Assembly (NCBI GenBank): GCA_012842935.1 | Contig: DUSC01000022.1 | Span: 1-64,000, forward strand | Source: Hyphomicrobiales bacterium | GTDB taxonomy: Bacteria; Pseudomonadota; Alphaproteobacteria; Rhizobiales; Rhizobiaceae | Reading direction: 5' to 3' | DNA length: 64,000 bases | In this document: piece after piece, positions 56,536-64,000 of the stretch | Numbering within the stretch: position 1 is the first letter of the stretch | Layout: each line of letters opens with the position of its first letter | The notes under the pieces: generated by a model | The model's input: only the letters and a program-made list of their open reading frames with translations | The model's database searches: none | What the model was told of the DNA's origin: nothing | Position numbers and translations under genes: made by a program

Positions 56536-57657
56536 GTGCGCGCCGTGCCGCTTTCTTGCCTGTTCAGACCGGTCGATTTTGGCGGCGTCCCCGGCTGGCG
56601 GACGGACCGCCTCGATCTCGCATTCGCCGCCTTCAGGCTCTGCGCGATCCGCGCGGCCGAAAGGCCTTACCGCTCCGGATCGCTCGGCATTGCCGCAGAA
56701 TCCTTCGCCCCGTCCTATGAGGAAGCGCGCGCGCTCGGTGCGATCGATGTGCGCGATGCACGGCTTTTCTTCGAACGCCATTTCGTTCCGATGGCCATCG
56801 CGTTGGAAGACGGCGGCAGCGGCTTCGTTACGGGATTCTACGAACCGGTCGTCGTAGCCTCGCCGGTGCGCACGGAGCGTTTCAGCGTTCCCCTGCTCTC
56901 CCGACCTGATGACCTCGTCGCGATCGACGACGCGAACCGGCCTTCCGAAATGGATCCGTACCTGGCATTCGGCCGGGCGACGGATGATGGCATCGTCGAG
57001 TACTACGACCGCCGGGCGATCGATTCGGGCGCGCTGGAAGGACGCGGCCTGGAGATGGCATGGCTGGAGGACAAGGTCGACGCCTATTTCGTCCACGTCC
57101 AGGGTGCAGCTCGCCTCTCGATGACCGACGGCACGACGCGCCGCGTCACCTACGACGCGAAGTCCGGGCAGCGCTTCACCGGGGCTGGCCGGGTGCTTGT
57201 CGATCTCGGCGAGATCCCGCCTGCCGAAGTTACGATGCAGTCGATCCGGCGCTGGCTCGGCGAGCACCCCGAGAGGGTGGACGAGATCCTCTGGCAGAAC
57301 CGCTCCTACATCTTCTTCCGCGAGGCACCGGTCGACGATCCGTCTCTGGGACCGATCGCGGCAGCGAAGGTCCCGCTCACGGCGGGACGTTCGATCGCGG
57401 TCGATAGGCTGCTTCACACGTTCGGCACCCCGTTCTTCGTTTCGGCACCCGCGCTGACCGCGTTCGGGGGCGACGGCTTCCGAAGGCTCATGATTGCCCA
57501 GGATACCGGATCAGCAATCGTCGGACCGGCACGCGGCGACCTCTTCGCCGGATCGGGCGGCGCCGCCGGCGACATCGCGGGCACCATTCGTTCGACGGCT
57601 GACTTCTATGTTCTCGTGCCGCGCGGCCTCGCCGAAGCGGAAGGCCGGGTCCGATGA
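56536..57657 (+). CDS. mltA: MltA domain-containing murein transglycosylase
   Basis: FVTGFYEPVVVASPVRTERFSVPLLSRP, AYFVHVQGAARLSMTDG, MIAQDTGSAIVGPARGDLFAGSG; GTG start at 56536 or 56545. Confidence 0.93.
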   Translation: MRAVPLSCLFRPVDFGGVPGWRTDRLDLAFAAFRLCAIRAAERPYRSGSLGIAAESFAPSYEEARALGAIDVRDARLFFERHFVPMAIALEDGGSGFVTGFYEPVVVASPVRTERFSVPLLSRPDDLVAIDDANRPSEMDPYLAFGRATDDGIVEYYDRRAIDSGALEGRGLEMAWLEDKVDAYFVHVQGAARLSMTDGTTRRVTYDAKSGQRFTGAGRVLVDLGEIPPAEVTMQSIRRWLGEHPERVDEILWQNRSYIFFREAPVDDPSLGPIAAAKVPLTAGRSIAVDRLLHTFGTPFFVSAPALTAFGGDGFRRLMIAQDTGSAIVGPARGDLFAGSGGAAGDIAGTIRSTADFYVLVPRGLAEAEGRVR

Positions 57658-58184
57658 CCGGAGTCTTGAGCGAGGAAGATCGCGTCCTCTGGAACCTGGT
57701 GGCGAAGACCGCAAAGCCGCTGCGCAAGGTGCCAGCGCGCCCGGCGCCGCCGGAAGTACCGGAGCCGGCGCCGGCGCCCAAGGCTGCCGCGCCGGCTCAG
57801 CCGGCAGCGCTCCTGCCGCAGCCCTCGCCACGAAAGGAGCATGTCGCCCACAAGTTCGACGTCCAGACGCGCGACAAGATCTCGAAGGGGCGGTTGCCGC
57901 TGGAGGGTCGCGTCGATCTCCACGGAATGACTCAGGAGGAAGCTTACTCCTTGCTCCTGTCGTTTCTCGGGCGGGCGCACGAGAGGGGGATCCGCTACGT
58001 TCTCGTCATCACCGGCAAGGGGTCGTCGTCGCGTAGCGGCGGCGTCCTGCGCAGGTCGTTGCCGTCCTGGCTGAAGACGCAGCCGTTCCGCCACCTCGTC
58101 AGCGGCATCGACGAGGCGGCGCGCCATCACGGCGGCGGCGGTGCCTTCTACGTGCGGCTGAGACGGCGGGACGCCGGCAGATGA
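57654..58184 (+). CDS. Smr/MutS family protein
   Basis: RVDLHGMTQEEAYSLLLSFL ... VLVITGKGSSSRSGGVLRRSLPSWL ... GGGGAFYVRLRR. Confidence 0.93.
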   Translation: MTGVLSEEDRVLWNLVAKTAKPLRKVPARPAPPEVPEPAPAPKAAAPAQPAALLPQPSPRKEHVAHKFDVQTRDKISKGRLPLEGRVDLHGMTQEEAYSLLLSFLGRAHERGIRYVLVITGKGSSSRSGGVLRRSLPSWLKTQPFRHLVSGIDEAARHHGGGGAFYVRLRRRDAGR

Positions 58185-58543
58185 CCCCGTTCGGCGCGCG
58201 CTTGCGCCGCCTCCGGCGCGACAAGGGCGTGACGCAGAAGGAGATGGCGGCGGCGCTCGGCGTCAGCGCCGCCTACCTGTCGGCCCTGGAGCACGGCCGT
58301 AGAGGCGTTCCCTCCTGGCCGCTGGTGCAGAAGATCATCGGCTACTTCAACGTCATCTGGGACGATGCGGAGGAACTGCAGCGCCTGGCCGCCGCCTCGG
58401 ATCCGCGAGTTGTCGTCGACACGGCGGGCCTGTCGCCGGAAGCCACCCGCTTCGCCAACCGAATTGCCGCGGAGATCGGCCGACTGGACCAGGGCACCAT
58501 CGCCCGGCTCGAGGCGATTATCGATGAGGACAGGCGGCGCTAG
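58181..58543 (+). CDS. XRE family helix-turn-helix transcriptional regulator
   Basis: FGARLRRLRRDKGVTQKEMAAALGVSAAYLSALEHGRRG. Confidence 0.93.
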   Translation: MTPFGARLRRLRRDKGVTQKEMAAALGVSAAYLSALEHGRRGVPSWPLVQKIIGYFNVIWDDAEELQRLAAASDPRVVVDTAGLSPEATRFANRIAAEIGRLDQGTIARLEAIIDEDRRR

Positions 58544-58578
58544 AGGTCGCGCCGGCGTCGCTCCGCATCGGCCGACGG

Positions 58579-59529
58579 TCAAAAGAGGCTTCGCAGCTCG
58601 GCGATTTTATCGTTCACCAGCCAGCCATAATAGTTCTCTTCGGGAAGCCGGGGTTCGAGGCCCCTTGCGATGCGGTCGTCGTTCTCGCGCTTCAGCGCCC
58701 GTGCGCGGCCCTCCGGATCGCCGACATTGTAGAGCGTAGCGGTGATTCCGGGGTTCCGGGAGATGTCGAAGCCGGCGATGCTGTCGTAGGCGTCGATCGA
58801 CTTCTTCAGCGTCGCGGCGACGTAGGGCAGCGTCAGATCCGGGTCCATGATCGTCTGATAGACCTCCTGCGGTTTGCGATGGCTGAGTTTCGGCAGGCCG
58901 GAGACCTGGTTGACGAGGTCGCTCATCTGCAGCGCGGTGAGTGGGTTGAGCTGCCCGATGCCGAAGGTCTGCCCGGCATAGAACGGCTGGAAGAAAGTCT
59001 GGCTGAAGCGCTTGTTGGGGAACGTGGTGCCGCCGACATTCTTGCCGCGGAACTTTGTGTTCCAAACATTCTCGCGACAGGTCCACGCCGCGTAGCTCCC
59101 GGAATTGTCGTCGCACTGGGCGAATTCGGGACGCCGGATGAAGGTGTCGATGTCTTCGCCGTCGTAGGCAAAAGAAAACCCGCTGGACAGATAGGACACC
59201 GCCTTGAGGTAGTAGGTCTGTAGGCGGTCGTAGGCGTCGACGTTGTAGGTGTGCTCGCCGACGATCGCACCGGCGACGTGAATCGGGTCGATGCCGTATT
59301 GCCGAGACACCGCAACGATCTTGGCGCGGAGATCGGGATCGCTGGCTAGGAGCTTGTAGACTTTGCGGTATTTCGCCTCGTATGTGGTCTTCAGAGCCTG
59401 CGTGCGCGTCGCCGATGCGCCGGGGATGGCCGGCTGCTCCTCGTGGCGGTTTCCCGGCGGTACGAGCGTCGCGGCTTCCGCAGTCGCGACGGTGAGGAGC
59501 AGGAGCGTTAGGAACAGACGAAGCGTCAT
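58579..59529 (-). CDS. DUF1402 family secreted protein
   Basis: Signal peptide; SRQYGIDPIHVAGAIVGEHTYNVDAYDRLQTYYLKAVSYLSSGFSFAYDGEDIDTFIRRPEFAQCDD. Confidence 0.85.
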   Translation of the reverse strand: MTLRLFLTLLLLTVATAEAATLVPPGNRHEEQPAIPGASATRTQALKTTYEAKYRKVYKLLASDPDLRAKIVAVSRQYGIDPIHVAGAIVGEHTYNVDAYDRLQTYYLKAVSYLSSGFSFAYDGEDIDTFIRRPEFAQCDDNSGSYAAWTCRENVWNTKFRGKNVGGTTFPNKRFSQTFFQPFYAGQTFGIGQLNPLTALQMSDLVNQVSGLPKLSHRKPQEVYQTIMDPDLTLPYVAATLKKSIDAYDSIAGFDISRNPGITATLYNVGDPEGRARALKRENDDRIARGLEPRLPEENYYGWLVNDKIAELRSLF

Positions 59530-59661
59530 CCGGGACTACCTAGGGGGCCAGGGGCCGATCGCGCAGGATAGGGCACGCGATGCGGGCAGTCGAGGACCTG
59601 GCGGCATCGCCAGCCCCCGCCCGACGTCGCCCATGGCCCGGTTTCCCGGGACAGACCCTTC

Positions 59662-60972
59662 CTAAAGAATGAATCGCGACAAATCTGTGTTCTTGGCGAG
59701 ATCGCCGACGTGGCGGCGCACGTAGTCGGAATCGATCGTCACCGTCGTTCCGCTGCGGTCCGGCGCCTCGAAGGAAATCTCGTCGAGCACGCGTTCCATC
59801 ACCGTCTGCAGACGCCGCGCGCCGATGTTTTCAACCGTCGCGTTGAGGTCGACCGCAATTCCGGCCAGCGAATCGATGGCGTCGTCGGTGAATTCCAGCG
59901 TGATGCCCTCGGTGTCGAGCAGCGCGATGTATTGCTTGATGAGACTCGCCTCCGTCTCCGTCAGGATGCGTCGAAAGTCTTCCTTCTCCAGCGGGCGGAG
60001 TTCGACGCGGATCGGAAGACGACCCTGCAGTTCGGGCAGCAGGTCCGACGGCTTGGCCACGTGAAACGCGCCCGACGCGATGAACAAGATGTGATCGGTC
60101 TTGACCGGGCCGTATTTCGTCGCGACCGTGGTGCCCTCGACCAGCGGCAGGAGGTCGCGTTGCACCCCCTCACGGCTCACGCCGGCGCCGATGCCGCCCT
60201 CGCGCGAGGCGATCTTGTCGATCTCGTCGAGGAAGACGATGCCGTCGTTCTCGGTCGACTCGAGCGCGCGGCGGACCACTTCCTCCTGGTCCAGGAGCTT
60301 GTCGGACTCGTCGTTGATCAGGATCGGATAGGACTCCCTGACCGTCGTCTTTCGGGTCTTCGTGCGCTTGCCGCCCATTGCCTTCGACAGCATGTCGTTG
60401 ATGTTGAGAACGCCGATGTTGCCGCCCGGAATGCCGGGAATCTCGAAACCCGGCATACCCGTGCCGGTATCGGCGACCTCGATCTCGATCTCCTTGTCGT
60501 CGAGTTCGCCGTCGCGCAGTTTGCGGCGGAAGGATTCCCGCGTCGCCGGGCTTGCGGTCTTACCGACGAGCCCGTCGAGGACCCGCTCTTCGGCGTTGAT
60601 GTGGGCGCGCGCCTTGACGTCCTCGCGCATCTTCTCGCGCACGAGGCCGATGGCGACCTCGACGAGATCGCGCACGATCTGCTCGACGTCGCGTCCGACA
60701 TAGCCTACCTCGGTGAACTTCGTCGCTTCGACCTTGATGAACGGGGCGCCGGCGAGCTTGGCGAGCCGGCGGGAAATTTCCGTCTTGCCGACGCCGGTCG
60801 GGCCGATCATGAGGATGTTCTTCGGCATCACCTCCTCGCGCATCTGCCCTTCGAGCTGCTGGCGGCGCCAGCGGTTACGCAAGGCGACGGCGACGGCGCG
60901 CTTGGCGTCCTTCTGGCCGATGATGTAGCGATCGAGCTCGGACACGATCTCGCGGGGGGAAAAGGTCGTCAT
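59662..60972 (-). CDS. hslU: ATP-dependent protease ATPase subunit HslU
   Basis: [80 protein letters not shown]. Confidence 0.98.
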   Translation of the reverse strand: MTTFSPREIVSELDRYIIGQKDAKRAVAVALRNRWRRQQLEGQMREEVMPKNILMIGPTGVGKTEISRRLAKLAGAPFIKVEATKFTEVGYVGRDVEQIVRDLVEVAIGLVREKMREDVKARAHINAEERVLDGLVGKTASPATRESFRRKLRDGELDDKEIEIEVADTGTGMPGFEIPGIPGGNIGVLNINDMLSKAMGGKRTKTRKTTVRESYPILINDESDKLLDQEEVVRRALESTENDGIVFLDEIDKIASREGGIGAGVSREGVQRDLLPLVEGTTVATKYGPVKTDHILFIASGAFHVAKPSDLLPELQGRLPIRVELRPLEKEDFRRILTETEASLIKQYIALLDTEGITLEFTDDAIDSLAGIAVDLNATVENIGARRLQTVMERVLDEISFEAPDRSGTTVTIDSDYVRRHVGDLAKNTDLSRFIL

Positions 60973-61505
60973 TGTTCTTCGTTCTCTGGATCGAATTGCA
61001 TGATGAGAATGTCGCCGGTGCGGCCGAGGAGATTCGGGATTGGGCGGAAGCCTACCTTGGAAAAGGCGCGCACGGCCCTTTCATTGCGGATCAGCGGGTC
61101 GATGATGATGGTCTTATGGCCTTCTTCGCGCAGCCGGCGCACGAAGGCGGCGAGCGCGGCCGATCCGATGCCTTTCGAAAGCCGCTCGGGATCGCCGATC
61201 GCGATGTCGACGCCGACGGCATCGGACGGCAATCCGGCGAGCCACGGATGATCGGCGATCCACCTCTCGTTCTGATGATCGCCGACGAACCAGCACTGGA
61301 TGTAGCCCGCCGGCGTGCCGTCGATCGCGATCAGGAAGGGACGCGTCGTGTCGCGGCCTTCGACCATGTTACGGACGAAACCGAGTTCGTCCTCGGTGTT
61401 GCCCCACCACTCTCGCATGTGCGGCAGGTCCAGCCACGCGCGCAGCAACGGATAGTGGTTGGTGCCGACCGGGACGAAGCCGATCGGCTGCGGCTCACTC
61501 GGCAT
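60969..61505 (-). CDS. GNAT family N-acetyltransferase (AAC(6')-like)
   Basis: [17 protein letters not shown] ... [26 protein letters not shown] ... [22 protein letters not shown]; start chosen at MPSEPQ. Confidence 0.92.
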   Translation of the reverse strand: MPSEPQPIGFVPVGTNHYPLLRAWLDLPHMREWWGNTEDELGFVRNMVEGRDTTRPFLIAIDGTPAGYIQCWFVGDHQNERWIADHPWLAGLPSDAVGVDIAIGDPERLSKGIGSAALAAFVRRLREEGHKTIIIDPLIRNERAVRAFSKVGFRPIPNLLGRTGDILIMQFDPENEEQ

Positions 61506-62043
61506 CGATCGATTCCACGATGACGTTATGGTTGGTGTAGACGCAGATATCGGCGGCAATCTGCATGGCGCGCCGGGCGATGTCTTCGGCGTCCTTGTCG
61601 GAATCGATCAGGGCACGCGCCGCGGCCAGCGCATAGTTGCCGCCGGAGCCGATCGCCATGACGCCCAGCTCGGGCTCCAGCACGTCGCCGGTGCCTGTCA
61701 GCGCAAGCGAGACGTTGCGGTCGGCGACCAGCATCATCGCTTCCAGTCGGCGCAGGTAGCGGTCGGTGCGCCAGTCCTTTGCAAGTTCGACGCAGGCGCG
61801 GGTCAGCTGGTCCGGATACTGCTCGAGCTTGGTTTCCAGGCGTTCGAGAAGGGTGAAGGCGTCGGCGGTAGCGCCGGCGAATCCGGCAATCACGTTGCCC
61901 TTGCCGATGCGGCGGACCTTGCGGGCGTTGCCCTTCATGATGGTCTGGCCGAGACTGACCTGTCCGTCGCCGGCAATCACGACCTTGCCGCCCTTGCGCA
62001 CGGTGACGATCGTCGTGCCGTGCATGTTGATATCGTTCGACAT
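61495..62043 (-). CDS. hslV: ATP-dependent protease peptidase subunit HslV
   Basis: [64 protein letters not shown]. Confidence 0.98.
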   Translation of the reverse strand: MSNDINMHGTTIVTVRKGGKVVIAGDGQVSLGQTIMKGNARKVRRIGKGNVIAGFAGATADAFTLLERLETKLEQYPDQLTRACVELAKDWRTDRYLRRLEAMMLVADRNVSLALTGTGDVLEPELGVMAIGSGGNYALAAARALIDSDKDAEDIARRAMQIAADICVYTNHNVIVESIDAE

Positions 62044-62226
62044 CGAGTTCTCCGGTCAGCGCGATCCCTACGGCAATCGGCGCGGTACGAGTTGTTCGCG
62101 ATCCTATGTATGCACGCGGCAGCCGAATGCAAATTGCCGCGGCCGCCGCCCCGGTCGGCGAACTGGCAATCCCGCGCCCATGCTGTTAGAAGGCGGCGAC
62201 CTCGCGCAACCCATCGGAGAACGGAC

Positions 62227-62832
62227 ATGGCGTCGTCCAGTCGCGTTGCGGCGGTGAGCCGCAGTACCAGGGAGACGGAGATTTCCGTCACCGTCGATCT
62301 TGACGGGACGGGGCGCTACGACGTCGCCACGGGCGTCGGCTTCTTCGATCACATGCTCGAACAACTGTCCCGCCATTCGCTGATCGACATCGTCGCCAGG
62401 GCGAAGGGCGACCTGCACATCGACGACCACCATACGGTGGAGGACACCGGCATTGCGCTCGGTCAGGCCATCTCCAGGGCACTCGGCGACAGGCGCGGCA
62501 TCTGCCGCTATGCCTCGATCGATCTCGCCATGGACGAGACGCTGACCTCGGCGGCCGTCGACGTCTCCGGCCGGCCCTTCCTCGTCTGGAACGTGACGTT
62601 CTCGGCTGCGAAAATCGGCACCTTCGATACTGAGCTCGTTCGCGAGTTCTTCCAGGCGCTGGCGCAGAACGCCGGGATCACGCTACACGTCCGCAACCAA
62701 TACGGCGCCAACAACCACCACATCGCGGAAACCTGCTTCAAGGCGGTCGCGCGCGCCCTGCGCGTGGCAATCGAGGCGGATCCGCGGCAGGCGGGCGCGA
62801 TCCCGTCGACCAAGGGCACGCTGGGAGGCTGA
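62227..62832 (+). CDS. hisB: Imidazoleglycerol-phosphate dehydratase
   Basis: [66 protein letters not shown]. Confidence 0.98.
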   Translation: MASSSRVAAVSRSTRETEISVTVDLDGTGRYDVATGVGFFDHMLEQLSRHSLIDIVARAKGDLHIDDHHTVEDTGIALGQAISRALGDRRGICRYASIDLAMDETLTSAAVDVSGRPFLVWNVTFSAAKIGTFDTELVREFFQALAQNAGITLHVRNQYGANNHHIAETCFKAVARALRVAIEADPRQAGAIPSTKGTLGG

Positions 62833-62833
62833 G

Positions 62834-63295
62834 ATGGCAGCCTACGTCGTCATGGAACGACCGGACGAAGGACACGAAAAGGCGGTCTTCGTCCGCGACG
62901 GCTTCACCATGGTCGGATTCCTCCTGCCCGTCGTCTGGCTGCTGTGGCAGCGGCTGTGGATCGAGGGCGCGCTGGCGATCGGCGCAGCCCTGCTTCTCGC
63001 GGCAGCGGAAGGGTCAGGCGGGTCCTTCGCCTTGGCGCCGCCGCTGGTCTCGATCCTGCTCTCGATCTATGTCGGCCTTGAGGGACCGGCGTTGCGAATC
63101 GCTGCGTTGCGCAGGCGCGGATACGCCGATCGCGGCGTGGTGGAGGCGGACTCGCTCGACGAGGCCGAAATACGCTATTACGCCGGCGTGGACCCCGCCG
63201 GACGTGACGCAATCGTGACGATGGCGGCGTCGCCATCCCGGCCCGCAGTCGCCGGGCCGGCACTCGGCCTGCTCGCCTATCCGGGGGCGCGCTGA
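62834..63295 (+). CDS. DUF2628 domain-containing protein
   Basis: [33 protein letters not shown]; located between hisB and hisH. Confidence 0.88.
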   Translation: MAAYVVMERPDEGHEKAVFVRDGFTMVGFLLPVVWLLWQRLWIEGALAIGAALLLAAAEGSGGSFALAPPLVSILLSIYVGLEGPALRIAALRRRGYADRGVVEADSLDEAEIRYYAGVDPAGRDAIVTMAASPSRPAVAGPALGLLAYPGAR

Positions 63296-63296
63296 C

Positions 63297-63947
63297 ATGC
63301 GGGTCGCCATCATCGACTACGGTTCGGGCAATCTGCGCTCGGCGACGAAGGCCTTCGAGCGTGCCGCGCGCGAAGCCGGAATCGCCGCAGAGATCGACCT
63401 GACGGCCGATTCGCGACGGGTACGCACGGCCGACCGCATTGTCCTTCCCGGCGTCGGCGCCTATGCCGATTGCGCCGCCGGCCTGCACGCCGTCGAGGGC
63501 ATGTGGGACGCGATCGACGAAGTCGCCAGACAGAAGGGCCGGCCTTTTCTGGGTATCTGCGTCGGCATGCAGCTGATGTCGGAGAGGGGACTGGAGAAAA
63601 CGGTCACGCGGGGCTTCGGCTGGATCGCCGGCGACGTGACGGAGATAGAACCGTCGGACCCGGCATTGAAGATCCCGCAGATCGGCTGGAATACGATCGA
63701 GCTGAGGCGCGACCATCCGCTGTTCGCCGGCATCGCCACCGGAGAAGGCGGCCTGCACGCCTACTTTGTCCATTCCTATCATCTGGTCGCGACGAATCCG
63801 GAGGATGTGGTGGCCGTGACGGACTATGGCGGTCCGGTAACGGCCGCGGTGGCGCGCGGCAACGTCGCCGGCACGCAGTTCCATCCCGAGAAGAGCCAGG
63901 CGCTGGGCCTGGCCCTGATCGCCAACTTTCTGAGGTGGAAGCCGTGA
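63297..63947 (+). CDS. hisH: Imidazole glycerol phosphate synthase subunit HisH
   Basis: [77 protein letters not shown]. Confidence 0.98.
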   Translation: MRVAIIDYGSGNLRSATKAFERAAREAGIAAEIDLTADSRRVRTADRIVLPGVGAYADCAAGLHAVEGMWDAIDEVARQKGRPFLGICVGMQLMSERGLEKTVTRGFGWIAGDVTEIEPSDPALKIPQIGWNTIELRRDHPLFAGIATGEGGLHAYFVHSYHLVATNPEDVVAVTDYGGPVTAAVARGNVAGTQFHPEKSQALGLALIANFLRWKP

Positions 63948-64000
63948 TCCTGTTCCCTGCCATCGACCTGAAGGACGGTCAGTGCGTCCGCCTCAAGCTC
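63944..64000 (+). CDS. hisA: HisA (phosphoribosylformimino-5-aminoimidazole carboxamide ribotide isomerase), 3' truncated by window
   Basis: GTG start overlapping the hisH stop; [19 protein letters not shown]. Confidence 0.93.
   Translation, partial: MILFPAIDLKDGQCVRLKL

Noticed and set aside
60058-60073. CACGTGAAACG in hslU as a parS site
   Set aside because: Only a half-site; the left arm (TTGGC) does not match TGTTT

Overview
The window is an almost fully coding, GC-rich alphaproteobacterial (Rhizobiales-like) chromosome segment dominated by housekeeping genes. It runs from ftsY (5' truncated) to hisA (3' truncated). Recognisable blocks are: ftsY-yciB; ccmABCDG; acnA; an ABC transporter pair and arylesterase; rlmN; argG; rplU-rpmA; obgE-proB-proA-nadD; asd; holA; parB-parA-rsmG-mnmG-mnmE; rho-hemJ-hemE; ppsR-maf-aroE-coaE-dnaQ; secB; timA-mltA-smr-xre; hslV-GNAT-hslU; and hisB-DUF2628-hisH-hisA. 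I see no prophage, transposase, CRISPR array, toxin/defence island, rRNA or tRNA. The most interesting sequence signal is the hemE/ppsR intergenic region (about 50457-50852), which looks like the chromosomal origin. It has two consensus and four near-consensus DnaA boxes, six GANTC (CcrM) sites packed into 59 bp, an 8-bp perfect inverted repeat, and gene orientation that diverges around it. parS-type 16-mers sit 6-8.5 kb away beside parAB-rsmG-mnmG-mnmE. A second non-coding oddity is the ~730 bp asd/holA gap, which carries degenerate ~70-bp direct repeats and a 12-bp microrepeat. I did not find a convincing new multi-gene system.
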